From positions 1-21,237 of the forward strand of contig CAMMEP010000020.1 of assembly GCA_946495905.1 (NCBI GenBank): a stretch of DNA of 21,237 nucleotides, written 5' to 3'. Positions 6,708 through 14,188 of this stretch are shown one piece after another. Both the position numbers and the translations under genes were made by a program. The first letter of the stretch is position 1; the number at the start of each line of letters is the position of its first letter. The notes under the pieces were generated by a model. It did not search any database. It was not told the DNA's origin and saw only the letters and a list, made by a program, of their open reading frames with translations. This DNA is from an uncultured Clostridium sp. (GTDB lineage: Bacteria > Bacillota > Clostridia > TANB77 > CAG-508).

Positions 6708-8087
6708 TTAATCCACTAACATAGGACCAATATTGGTAACAGTTCCAGCGCCTAAGGTAAGAACTATGTCGCCAAATTGTGCATGTTCTTTTACATATTT
6801 TGTGATTTCATTAAAATCGGAGATGTAAATAGCATCATGCCCTAATGATTTTATTTTTTCTACTAAATCTTTAGAAGAAATATTATATGTATTGTTCTCT
6901 CTTGCTGCATAGATATCGGTAACAATAATATTATCAAAATTGGTTAATACATTTGCAAAATTATCTAATAAGTTTTTCGTTCTACTATAAGTATGAGGTT
7001 GGAAAATAACCCAAGACTTATTATATTTTTTTTGCTTTAATGCATTGGCGATTGCCAAAATTTCAGTAGGATGATGACCGTAATCATCATATACATTAAC
7101 ATTATTAAAGCTACCTTTGTATTCAAATCTTCTGTGAGCACCAGTATATTTGTGCAATGCATTTTTCATATCTTCTTTTTCTATTCCATATTCATGGCAT
7201 ACTGCAATACAAGCTAAGGCATTCATTACATTATGTTTTCCAGGAATAGAAAGACTTATTGTTTTATAGAAATTATTATTATAATATACATCAAAGGTAG
7301 GGAAACCATTGCTATTATATGTTATATTCCTAGCAACAAAATTGGCATTTTCGTTTTCAATACCATATGTTAACACTTTAGCAAGGGTATTTCTTGTAAT
7401 TAATTTACAGTTTGGATCATCCCAATTAATAACTAAAAGTCCGTTTTCAGGAAGAAGTTTTACATAGTTTCCAAAGGATTTTACAATATTCTCTAATGTT
7501 CCAAAATAATCTAGGTGATCATTGTCAATATTTAAAATAACCTCTGTTCTAGGAAATAGTTTTAAATAGCTTTCTACATATTCACAAGCTTCAATAATAA
7601 AATATTCGCTATTTCCAACTCTATAATTTCCATCTAATTGTTTTAAATAGGCACCAACTTGGATGGAAGGGTCTTTACAAGCCTCTAAGAAGCATAAAGA
7701 AATCATAGAGGTAGTGGTAGTTTTACCATGGGTACCAGAAACACAAATGGTATTTTTAAAAGCTTTGGTAAGCATACCTAAAAAAGTACCTCTTTCAATA
7801 ATCGGAATGTTTAATTCTTTTGCTCTTACTAATTCAACATCATCTTTTTTTATGGCAGCACTATAAACAACAAGATTTGCCTTTTCTAAGTTAGGTAAAT
7901 CATGCCCAATAGTAACTGGAATATGGTTTTTTATTAATTTATCAGTTGTTTCGGAACTAGAAGAATCGGAACCAGTAACAACAAATCCCCAATAATGTAG
8001 GATTTCTGCAATTCCACTCATGCTTACTCCACCAATACCGATTAAATGAATACGTTTATATTGTTTTAATTCCTCTATATTTGCCAT
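6708..8087 (-). CDS. murC: UDP-N-acetylmuramate--L-alanine ligase MurC
   Basis: Cytoplasmic Mur ligase adding L-alanine to UDP-MurNAc with ATP, the first amino-acid step of peptidoglycan precursor synthesis. The N-terminal Rossmann domain has GIGGVSMSGIAE (about 17-28), the central ATPase domain has the P-loop GTHGKTTTT (about 119-127), and the C-terminal domain contains FQPHTYSRT. Its 459 residues are normal. ATG 8087 is chosen because the family begins close to RIHLIGIGG and a G-rich ribosome site precedes it; an in-frame TTG at 8108 would add seven residues. It is transcribed divergently from spoVG with a hairpin element between the two promoters. Confidence 0.94.
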   Translation of the reverse strand: MANIEELKQYKRIHLIGIGGVSMSGIAEILHYWGFVVTGSDSSSSETTDKLIKNHIPVTIGHDLPNLEKANLVVYSAAIKKDDVELVRAKELNIPIIERGTFLGMLTKAFKNTICVSGTHGKTTTTSMISLCFLEACKDPSIQVGAYLKQLDGNYRVGNSEYFIIEACEYVESYLKLFPRTEVILNIDNDHLDYFGTLENIVKSFGNYVKLLPENGLLVINWDDPNCKLITRNTLAKVLTYGIENENANFVARNITYNSNGFPTFDVYYNNNFYKTISLSIPGKHNVMNALACIAVCHEYGIEKEDMKNALHKYTGAHRRFEYKGSFNNVNVYDDYGHHPTEILAIANALKQKKYNKSWVIFQPHTYSRTKNLLDNFANVLTNFDNIIVTDIYAARENNTYNISSKDLVEKIKSLGHDAIYISDFNEITKYVKEHAQFGDIVLTLGAGTVTNIGPMLVD

Positions 8088-8150
8088 TTCGCTTTTGCCC
8101 CCATTCAAAATATTTTGTATAATAATTACTTTTTCAATTAAATCATACCT

Positions 8151-8179
8151 ATTATATACTTTTTTTGCGAGTTTTTCAA
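8151..8179 (-). promoter_or_regulatory. Promoter of murC
   Basis: Minus-strand TTGAAA (8179-8174), 17-base spacer, TATAAT (8156-8151). Perfect -10 and spacing. It lies between murC and the hairpin element at 8224, so the element is outside the murC transcript. Confidence 0.7.
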
Positions 8180-8223
8180 TATAATATATGAGAAAATTGT
8201 ACTTTGCGTGAATTAGAAGTTAC

Positions 8224-8416
8224 AATTCACAGCTTGTTTTAAAATATCTGAGTAATGTATGTTTTAATTTTATGTTTTGGCCCTTTGGCATCGTACAAAC
8301 TGTAAAAACTTCACATTCGTTCAGTTTAACAGTTTGTAAACTTGTCGGTCCCCACCTTAAGCACTTCAACATAAAATTAAAACATACATTACTCAGACTA
8401 AAACCAACTGTGAATT
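8224..8416 (-). repeat. Long-arm hairpin element 1 (conserved ends and core, private arms)
   Basis: The ends are AATTCACAG (8224-8232) and CTGTGAATT (8408-8416). Inside are perfect 29-bp inverted arms, 8248-8276 and 8368-8396, around a 91-base core. On the minus strand the core begins GAAGTGCTTAAGG, continues through TGGGGACCGACAAG and TTTACAAACTGT, later has ACAGTTTGTACG, and ends with GGGCC. The same ends and core occur at 11890-12070, but the arms there are unrelated in sequence. TACAAACTGT/ACAGTTTGTA forms an inner 10-bp stem. It sits between the divergent murC and spoVG promoters. Confidence 0.9.
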
Positions 8417-8443
8417 AAAAAATGTAGAAAATGTGAAAATAAA

Positions 8444-8472
8444 GAAGGAAAAACCAATTTTTTGACGAATAA
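8444..8472 (+). promoter_or_regulatory. Sigma-H promoter of spoVG
   Basis: GAAGGAAAA (8444-8452), an 11-base spacer and GACGAATAA (8464-8472) match the Bacillus sigma-H consensus RnAGGAwWW-N11-12-RnnGAATww at every defined position. spoVG is a classical sigma-H target in Bacillus subtilis, so position and gene agree. It implies a SigH/Spo0A-type transition-state circuit in this organism. Confidence 0.8.
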
Positions 8473-8546
8473 TATAATTGTACATAGTAAAAGTCGTAAA
8501 AGACGATGTACAAATTTTGTAAAACTTTAAGAAAGAGGTGCACAAT

Positions 8547-8822
8547 ATGCAAATAACAGATGTACGTTTAAGAAAAGTAAATTCAGAGAACAGAATGAAA
8601 GCTGTTGCTTCTGTAACATTCGATAATGAATTCGTAGTACACGATATTAAAGTTATCGAAAGCCAAGATGGATTATTTATAGCTATGCCAAGCAGAAAAA
8701 CTCCAAACGGAGAATTCAAAGATATAGCTCATCCAATCAATCCAGAGACAAGAGAGAAAATTCAAAAAGCTATATTAGAAGCTTATGAAGCTCCAGAAGC
8801 TGAAGAAACTTCAGCAGAATAA
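8547..8822 (+). CDS. spoVG: SpoVG, RNA/DNA-binding regulator
   Basis: SpoVG is a small nucleic-acid-binding protein that affects septation during sporulation and many post-exponential traits. The 91 residues begin MQITDVRLRKV and contain the hallmark IKVIESQDGLFIAMPSRK and the FKDIAHPI block; the acidic Ala/Glu-rich tail is usual. ATG 8547 is preferred because AGAGGTG lies 6 bases upstream; the GTG at 8538 is part of that ribosome site. It is monocistronic, between a sigma-H promoter and a terminator. In Bacillus it is next to purR/glmU; here it faces murC. Confidence 0.95.
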   Translation: MQITDVRLRKVNSENRMKAVASVTFDNEFVVHDIKVIESQDGLFIAMPSRKTPNGEFKDIAHPINPETREKIQKAILEAYEAPEAEETSAE

Positions 8823-8842
8823 TAAATGATAAATAAAACAAC

Positions 8843-8862
8843 CCCCACGCAGTAGCGTGGGG
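8843..8862 (+). terminator. Intrinsic terminator of spoVG
   Basis: CCCCACGC-AGTA-GCGTGGGG, a perfect 8-bp GC-rich stem with a 4-base loop, then ATTTGTGTTT as an imperfect T tract. Confidence 0.75.
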
Positions 8863-8894
8863 ATTTGTGTTTAGCAGAACAAATTTATGCTTAT

Positions 8895-9338
8895 TTATAC
8901 TTTTTCAAAGACTTTAAGCATATTTTCCACTATGATTTCCAAAGCCGTGTCTGTGGTCTTAAAAGTAAGAACCAGTAACCCTTTTGATTTGGAAAAGATT
9001 TCTTCATGTTCTTCAGAAAACTCCAAATAGAAAGTCACTTTTCCTTTTGCAGCCGGTCTTTGTACAATGGATGACAACATATTAAATGTTGCTGCAAAGT
9101 TGCAAATCCGATTTAATTCGGCTTTGGAGTTTTCTTTTTTCATAAATGTTTTCAGCGGAAGTGAAACTTCTCCGCCAGTACCATACATTGGTATGAATTT
9201 AAGCGTTTTACGGCTTAAATCGACCTGCATAATAAATGCAGATTCTGCGAAAAAGTTGTCTACAAGTTGCCGTAAATCTTCTGTTGGTTCTCCATAAAGA
9301 GGCAACAGATTGATGTTGGTATAAATATCTTCTGCCAT
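8895..9338 (-). CDS. Uncharacterised 147-residue cytoplasmic protein
   Basis: I do not recognise the family. The start ATG 9338 follows a perfect AGGAGG, so the gene is real. The protein has no signal peptide or membrane segment. It looks like a single alpha/beta domain: an acidic N-terminal part (MAEDIYTNINLLPLYGEPTED), a strand-rich middle (KTLKFIPMYGTGGEVSLPL, KVTFYLEFSEEHEEIF, LLVLTFKTTDTALEIIVENML) and Lys-rich loops. Its codons appear more GC-rich than those of its neighbours, with less A/T bias at third positions, which may indicate recent acquisition. It is convergent with spoVG and lies downstream of asnS on the same strand with a gap of about 86 bases. No function is proposed. Confidence 0.75.
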   Translation of the reverse strand: MAEDIYTNINLLPLYGEPTEDLRQLVDNFFAESAFIMQVDLSRKTLKFIPMYGTGGEVSLPLKTFMKKENSKAELNRICNFAATFNMLSSIVQRPAAKGKVTFYLEFSEEHEEIFSKSKGLLVLTFKTTDTALEIIVENMLKVFEKV

Positions 9339-9424
9339 TTTTTATCCTCCTGTGATAAATTATATAAAGTGTAATGTTATCATTATAGCATATAATGCCA
9401 AAAAATTCAAATAAAAGAATAATA

Positions 9425-10816
9425 TTAAAATTCACAATTCTTTGGAGTTCTTGGGAATGGAAGTACATCACGTATATTTTGAATTCCTGTTAAGTACATC
9501 ATCATTCTTTCGAATCCTAATCCAAAACCAGCGTGAGGGCAACCACCATAACGTCTTAAATCCAAATACCACCAATAATCTTCTTTTGATAGATTTAATT
9601 CTTTCATTCTTTGTTCTAATTTTTCAAAATCATCTTCTCTTTGGCTACCACCAATAATTTCGCCAATACCAGAAACCAATAAATCAGCAGCAGCAACTGT
9701 TTTGCCATCAGGATTTTGCTTCATATAAAAAGCTTTAATTTCTTTAGGGTAATCCGTAACAAATACAGGACGTTTAAAAATTACCTCACTTAAGTATCTT
9801 TCATGTTCTGTTTGAATATCGGTTCCCCAATGAACAGGAAATTCGAATTTATCATTAACTTTTTCTAATTCTTTAATGGCATCGGTATAAGATATTCTAC
9901 CGAAATCTGAATTTACAACAGTATCTAATTTTTCAAATAAACCAGTATCAATAAATTTATTGAAAAATTCCATTTCCTCTGGAGCATTTTCACGAACATA
10001 AGTAATAATATATTTTATCATTTCTTCAGCTAAATCCATGTAATCTGTTAAATCTGCGAAACATATTTCTGGCTCAATCATCCAAAATTCAGCAGCATGT
10101 TTTACGGTGTTAGAGTTCTCCGCACGGAAAGTTGGACCAAAGGTATATACATTGCGGAATGCATGAGCAAAGGTTTCAACATCTAACTGACCACTAACTG
10201 TTAAATGCGAAGATTTACCAAAGAAATCTTGCGAAAAGTCAATTTCTCCATTTTCAAGTTTTGGAGGATTATTTAAATCCATTGCTGTTACTCGAAACAT
10301 TTCTCCTGCACCTTCACAATCGCTTCCAGTGATAATTGGAGTATGCACATAAACGAATCCTTTTTCCTGGAAAAATTTATGAATTGCATAAGAAAGAATA
10401 GATCTAACTCTAAAAACTGCATTAAAAGTGTTTGTTCTAGGACGCAAGTGAGCAACAGTTCTTAAATACTCAAAAGAATGTCTTTTCTTTTGAAGTGGAT
10501 AATCTAAATCTGCCATATTGATAATATTAATTTTACTAGCCTTTATTTCAAAAGGTTGTTTTGCATTTTCTGTTTTTACAAATTCTCCTTCTACGCAAAT
10601 AGAAGAACTAATGGATAATTTGCGGATATCCTCAAAATTATCTAGAGTGTTGTCAAATACAATTTGTACATTATTGAAAAAAGTACCATCGTTTAGTTCT
10701 ATAAAACCAAAATTTTTGGAATCTCTTAATGTTCTAACCCATCCGGATAATGTAACTGTTTTTCCAGTATATTCATCCATGTTTCTATATAATTCTTTTA
10801 CTAAAGTATTGTTCAT
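9425..10816 (-). CDS. asnS: Asparaginyl-tRNA synthetase
   Basis: Class IIb aminoacyl-tRNA synthetase charging tRNA-Asn. The N-terminal OB-fold anticodon-binding domain (VTLSGWVRTLRDSKNFGFIELNDG, about 20-45) is followed by the catalytic core with motif 2 (FGPTFRAENSNT) and motif 3 (GFGLGFERMMMYL) and the AsnRS-type end LPFPRTPKNCEF. Length is 463 residues. ATG 10816 has GGAAG about 9 bases upstream; the 28 in-frame residues upstream belong to the promoter region. The leader is short, and I saw no T-box structure or tRNA-anticodon-pairing element, so amino-acid-responsive attenuation is unlikely. Confidence 0.95.
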   Translation of the reverse strand: MNNTLVKELYRNMDEYTGKTVTLSGWVRTLRDSKNFGFIELNDGTFFNNVQIVFDNTLDNFEDIRKLSISSSICVEGEFVKTENAKQPFEIKASKINIINMADLDYPLQKKRHSFEYLRTVAHLRPRTNTFNAVFRVRSILSYAIHKFFQEKGFVYVHTPIITGSDCEGAGEMFRVTAMDLNNPPKLENGEIDFSQDFFGKSSHLTVSGQLDVETFAHAFRNVYTFGPTFRAENSNTVKHAAEFWMIEPEICFADLTDYMDLAEEMIKYIITYVRENAPEEMEFFNKFIDTGLFEKLDTVVNSDFGRISYTDAIKELEKVNDKFEFPVHWGTDIQTEHERYLSEVIFKRPVFVTDYPKEIKAFYMKQNPDGKTVAAADLLVSGIGEIIGGSQREDDFEKLEQRMKELNLSKEDYWWYLDLRRYGGCPHAGFGLGFERMMMYLTGIQNIRDVLPFPRTPKNCEF

Positions 10817-10861
10817 ACAAGTATCTTCCTTTCTTTGAAAAAGTAAATTTTTAATGACAAT

Positions 10862-10890
10862 ATTATATATGATATAGTGGCAGAATTCAA
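10862..10890 (-). promoter_or_regulatory. Promoter of asnS
   Basis: Minus-strand TTGAAT (10890-10885), 17-base spacer, TATAAT (10867-10862). Confidence 0.65.
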
Positions 10891-11000
10891 GTGTTTTCAA
10901 ATTGCTTTTTACTTCGTATACAACTCTAAAGCACCAATTTATTTATAAATTCATATAATAATGTAAAGTCGTATAACAAGGCGAAAGGAAGGAAAAGGCT

Positions 11001-11357
11001 ATGTTAGATTTTATAATAAATGGAATATTTTGGGTGCTTGCACTTTATGGATTGTTTGAAATTATTAAAAATATTATATATATTTGTACATATACAAATT
11101 TTAAATCAGATGGAATATATGTAATTATTGCTACGAAAAATCAAGAAAATAAAATAGAAGGATTTTTAAGAACCTTTTTATTTCGTATTATGTATGGAAA
11201 AGAAGAATGTGTAAAAGATGTAATTGTTACAGACTTAAATTCGACAGATGACACTATTAAAATATTAAATAAGTTAAGTAAAGATTATGATAATATCAAA
11301 GTGACGAATTGGAAAGAATGTAAAGAAGTAATTGATAGCATAAAAGAAGCTAGTTAA
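11001..11357 (+). CDS. Small membrane protein with glycosyltransferase-2-like domain
   Basis: 118 residues. An N-terminal transmembrane helix (about 3-30, IINGIFWVLALYGLFEIIKNIIYI) is followed by a cytoplasmic alpha/beta domain. IYVIIATKNQENKIEGFLR and VIVTDLNSTDDTIKIL resemble the first half of GT2 folds, where the DxSxDxT segment binds nucleotide-sugar. There is no acceptor-binding half, so it is probably not an active transferase. The start ATG 11001 is preceded by a purine-rich GGAAGGAAAAGG. TATAAT at 10954-10959 may be its -10, with no convincing -35. It is divergent from asnS. Comparable short proteins occur in clostridial genomes; I cannot assign a role. Confidence 0.75.
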   Translation: MLDFIINGIFWVLALYGLFEIIKNIIYICTYTNFKSDGIYVIIATKNQENKIEGFLRTFLFRIMYGKEECVKDVIVTDLNSTDDTIKILNKLSKDYDNIKVTNWKECKEVIDSIKEAS

Positions 11358-11367
11358 ACAATAAATA

Positions 11368-11395
11368 ACAAGGATAGAGCAAATTCTGTCCTTGT
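11368..11395. terminator. Hairpin between convergent genes
   Basis: ACAAGGA (11368-11374) pairs with TCCTTGT (11389-11395), extended by AGA/TCT. It is a probable bidirectional terminator, although T tracts are poor. Confidence 0.5.
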
Positions 11396-11406
11396 ATATG
11401 AAAAGA

Positions 11407-11835
11407 TTATAAATACTTCTTCAATTTTTCAATCGTATTTTCTTGAAATTGAATAAAATCGTCTAATATTTTTTGTGTTGTTTCATTAGCATATGGATTT
11501 TGATTTTTTAATTTTACTCCTTCAATAATTCCCATATTAGTTCCTTTAATTAGCATTTCTGCAATATGAGAATTACTTTTATCATTAATAGTACTCATTT
11601 GAATATCCATATATCCCATTACTTTTTGCATAGGAGGAAGTTCAGAAGGTAAATCATTAAAATTTTGAAGCTCTGCATTTACTCTATTTAAGATGTCGTT
11701 ATATTGGTTATATTGATAAATTAAATCATCTTTAAAATTATCATCTCCTATTTTTTCCGAGATAGTAGAGATGGAATCCATTCCCATTTTTAATCCTTTG
11801 TTTACCGTATTTAAAATATATTGTTCATTTCCCAT
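11407..11835 (-). CDS. Uncharacterised helical protein
   Basis: 142 residues from ATG 11835, which has a perfect GGAGGT at 7-bp spacing; an upstream in-frame extension to 11895 runs into the hairpin element and is unlikely to be used. The sequence is nearly all helix-forming, with four amphipathic segments, and has no membrane segment, cysteine or metal motif. It recalls four-helix-bundle families such as the PA2169/DUF2383 or CotF-like groups, but no signature convinces me. The ending TIEKLKKYL is a helix. It is convergent with the GT2-like gene. Hairpin element 2 begins about 55 bases upstream of the start, so it either flanks or contains the promoter. Confidence 0.65.
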   Translation of the reverse strand: MGNEQYILNTVNKGLKMGMDSISTISEKIGDDNFKDDLIYQYNQYNDILNRVNAELQNFNDLPSELPPMQKVMGYMDIQMSTINDKSNSHIAEMLIKGTNMGIIEGVKLKNQNPYANETTQKILDDFIQFQENTIEKLKKYL

Positions 11836-11889
11836 TATATAACCTCCATAAATTAATTTGTTTTTATTATGTACAAAAAAGTAATTATT

Positions 11890-12070
11890 ATTCACAGCCT
11901 AGTTTTTTAGAGAAGAAGTATATATTTTTTCTTTTTATTGAAGTGATTAAGGTGGGGACCGACAAGTTTACAAACTGTAAAACGAAGTTTGTACAGTTTG
12001 TACGCAGTTGGGGGCCGGAAATAAAAAGAAAAAATATATACTTCTTCTCTATATTAATATAACTGTGAAT
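11890..12070 (+). repeat. Long-arm hairpin element 2 (conserved ends and core, private arms)
   Basis: The ends are ATTCACAG (11890-11897) and CTGTGAAT (12063-12070). The 31-bp arms, 11909-11939 and 12020-12050, are perfectly complementary but unrelated to the arms of element 1. The 80-base core begins GAAGTGATTAAGG and matches the minus strand of element 1 at 35 of its first 36 bases; it later shares ACAGTTTGTACG and a GGGCC-like end. The orientation is opposite to element 1. It sits between the divergent gene at 11835 and the promoter at 12117. Confidence 0.9.
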
Positions 12071-12116
12071 GGTAATGAAAAAATATAAAATATACGAAAA
12101 AATTTCACCCATACTC

Positions 12117-12145
12117 TTGCTACATTTCCTAAAATTTGGTATAAT
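12117..12145 (+). promoter_or_regulatory. Promoter of the acetyltransferase gene
   Basis: TTGCTA (12117-12122), 17-base spacer, TATAAT (12140-12145) with TGG before it (extended -10). The leader to the start at 12331 is about 180 nt and contains ATTACTTT/AAGTAAT and AATAAAGT/ACTTTATT hairpins of unknown role. Confidence 0.7.
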
Positions 12146-12330
12146 ATAATTCTATTACTTTAAAAGTAATGTATAAGTTTAAAGTGAGACTTTTGTAGAA
12201 AAAATGGTATCTTATTTAACAAAAATTGGAATAATTTACCAATAATATGCATATACATATAAAAGACAAGCTTTTAAAAAACAAAAATAAAGTGAAAACT
12301 TTATTAAAGATAAAGCAGGAGGTGGTATAC

Positions 12331-13032
12331 ATGATAAGACAAGGTAAAAAAGAAGATGCACACAAAATCGCAAAAATTAAAATCGATAATTGGAGAAGGA
12401 CATATCAAAATATTTTCCCAGATGATTTTTTAGAAAAATTAGAATTAAATCATGAAACAAAAAAATATTTAAATAATTTAGAAAATAGAAATGTAATCGT
12501 ATATGAAACAGAAGAACCGATTGCATATTGTTATTATGGAAACAGAACGGAAAAAATATTTCCAGAGTATAAGGCAGAGGTATTTGCTTTATATGTGAAA
12601 AATGATTGCCAGGAGCATGGAGTAGGAACTAAGCTTTTACAAGATGCCATAAAGGATTTAGCAAAAGAGCATAATAAAATCTTGCTATGGTGTGCAAAAG
12701 AAAATACGAGAGCAATATCTTTTTACCAAAAAAATGGACTTGAAATAATTGGGGAAGATGTAGAAAACATAGGTGGAAAAGATGTGGAAAAGGTTGCTTT
12801 AGGAATTAGCATAGAAAAAGAAAAAACAACTTCTTATCAGTTAAAAAAATCAGCTAATTACATAGAAAAGGAAGATAGTATTGCTATATATACGAATCCA
12901 GATTTAATTTTTTTAAAAGAAGAACCGCGAAATTGGTTTAAAAGGATAATTCACCATGAGGAAATTTTGGACATTCCACAGAAATTTGTGAATTATTTGT
13001 TAAAAAAAGAAGTAATTGAAGCTTCTAATTAA
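12331..13032 (+). CDS. GNAT-family N-acetyltransferase with a C-terminal extension
   Basis: Transfers acetyl groups from acetyl-CoA to an amine; the substrate is unknown. Residues 1-150 form a GNAT domain: MIRQGKKEDAHKIAKI (strand 1 and helix 1), VFALYVKNDCQEHGVGTKLL with the acetyl-CoA loop QEHGVG (motif A), and TRAISFYQKNGLEIIGE (motif B). About 75 residues follow (from KKSANYIEKEDS to the end) that are not part of the fold and that I cannot assign. They are charged, with HHEEILDIPQKFVNYLL near the end. ATG 12331 is chosen for its perfect AGGAGGT. It lies 94 bases before the radical SAM pair on the same strand and might belong to that cluster. Confidence 0.85.
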   Translation: MIRQGKKEDAHKIAKIKIDNWRRTYQNIFPDDFLEKLELNHETKKYLNNLENRNVIVYETEEPIAYCYYGNRTEKIFPEYKAEVFALYVKNDCQEHGVGTKLLQDAIKDLAKEHNKILLWCAKENTRAISFYQKNGLEIIGEDVENIGGKDVEKVALGISIEKEKTTSYQLKKSANYIEKEDSIAIYTNPDLIFLKEEPRNWFKRIIHHEEILDIPQKFVNYLLKKEVIEASN

Positions 13033-13044
13033 AAAGATATAAAT

Positions 13045-13105
13045 AAAAGTATAAGGTAAGGTAATAGGCAAAGAGTGCAGCAAAAGGCTTAACGCCTATA
13101 CTTTT
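13045..13105 (+). promoter_or_regulatory. Hairpin in front of the radical SAM operon
   Basis: AAAAGTATA (13045-13053) pairs perfectly with TATACTTTT (13097-13105), enclosing 43 bases that include AGGC/GCCT and GGC-TTAA-C-GCC pairings. It lies between the acetyltransferase stop and the ribosome site of the first radical SAM gene, so it may be an attenuator, a processing site or a partial terminator. It does not match any riboswitch I know. Confidence 0.4.
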
Positions 13106-13126
13106 AATAAATCTTGGAGGAAAAGT

Positions 13127-14188
13127 ATGATAAATGGTTTTTCAAAAGAAGAATTAATACATTTAATTTGGAGTAGACCAAATTTTGCACAAGTAGAACT
13201 TACACGAAATTGTAATTTTAGATGTAAGTTCTGTTTTGAAAATTGTGATGCAAAAGATACATATCAGGACAAACCGCCAGAAAAGTGGAAGAAAGTAATG
13301 GACGACTTATATGACCTTGGAATAAAGAAAATACATTTTTCTGGTGGAGAAAATTTTTTGTATCCTTACTTTACTGAAATTCTAAAATATGCAAAAGAAA
13401 AGAGATTCATAAATTTAATAAATACCAATGGTTCTATTGACATATCAAATATTTTACCATATTCCGATGAATTTGTATTTTCTCTTCATGGGTATAAAGA
13501 AGTAAATGATGAAATTACGGGTTTTAAAGGATCGTTTGAACGAACTATTCATAATATAGAAAGAGCATTAAAGGCAGGAAAAAAAGTTTCTGTAAATACA
13601 GTTTTAATCAAAGAAAATTTTGAAAATTATAAGAAGTTATATCAATATCTAGAAAATAAATTTAAAAATCTAACATATTCACCAACAATGGCAATACCTT
13701 GCTATACAGGAAAAAAATTTGATTCTTTAAGTGTTCCAATAAATAAAGAAAATATGGAAAAATATTTAAGCTATGTAAAAATGATAGGAAAAGAAAAATT
13801 TGTCTATAAACATGGGCTTTATGGCTTACTAGGCGAGGAAGAAAAAAGTATGCAGATGCCAGTTTGTGCAGCAGGAAAAAGTAAGCTTATTATAAAATAC
13901 AATGGCAATGTGTACCCTTGTAATTTTTTTCAAACAGATGAATTCTTATGTGGAAATGTATTTGAAGACGATATTCATGAGATTTGGAAAAATGGAAAAG
14001 GATTTCAAAAGTTTAGAGCATATTATTTGAATAATAGCTTGCCAGAAGAATGTATGCATTGCAAAAAACATAATAATTGTTTTTCTGGTTGTAGAGCTTG
14101 GACAGAAAGCTATATACAAAAACAAATGAATGTTAAGAAGGAAGGGGATGTTCGCTGTGGGATTATCGATGCATATGTTGGAGCTTGA
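13127..14188 (+). CDS. Radical SAM/SPASM peptide-modifying enzyme 1
   Basis: Residues 22-38 contain VELTRNCNFRCKFC, whose CxxxCxxC binds the SAM [4Fe-4S] cluster, followed by the FSGGE SAM-binding motif near residue 70. The C-terminal SPASM domain has VCAAGKSKLIIKYNGNVYPC and then CMHCKKHNNCFSGC, enough cysteines for two auxiliary clusters. The overall layout is that of PqqE/AlbA-type enzymes that form bonds in ribosomal peptides. It is 353 residues and has no N-terminal RiPP recognition domain, because the radical SAM motif begins almost at once. ATG 13127 follows TTGGAGG. The next gene overlaps it by about 30 bases, so the two are translationally coupled. The peptide at 15219 is the candidate substrate; the reaction is unknown. 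Confidence 0.88.
   Translation: MINGFSKEELIHLIWSRPNFAQVELTRNCNFRCKFCFENCDAKDTYQDKPPEKWKKVMDDLYDLGIKKIHFSGGENFLYPYFTEILKYAKEKRFINLINTNGSIDISNILPYSDEFVFSLHGYKEVNDEITGFKGSFERTIHNIERALKAGKKVSVNTVLIKENFENYKKLYQYLENKFKNLTYSPTMAIPCYTGKKFDSLSVPINKENMEKYLSYVKMIGKEKFVYKHGLYGLLGEEEKSMQMPVCAAGKSKLIIKYNGNVYPCNFFQTDEFLCGNVFEDDIHEIWKNGKGFQKFRAYYLNNSLPEECMHCKKHNNCFSGCRAWTESYIQKQMNVKKEGDVRCGIIDAYVGA

Noticed and set aside
10817..10900. N-terminal extension of asnS and a T-box leader
   Set aside because: The extension runs through the promoter, and no T-box antiterminator or specifier structure is visible in the short leader.
13045..13105. c-di-GMP-type riboswitch in front of the radical SAM operon
   Set aside because: Only a GGCAAA-like word matches; the conserved receptor helix and junction bases are absent.
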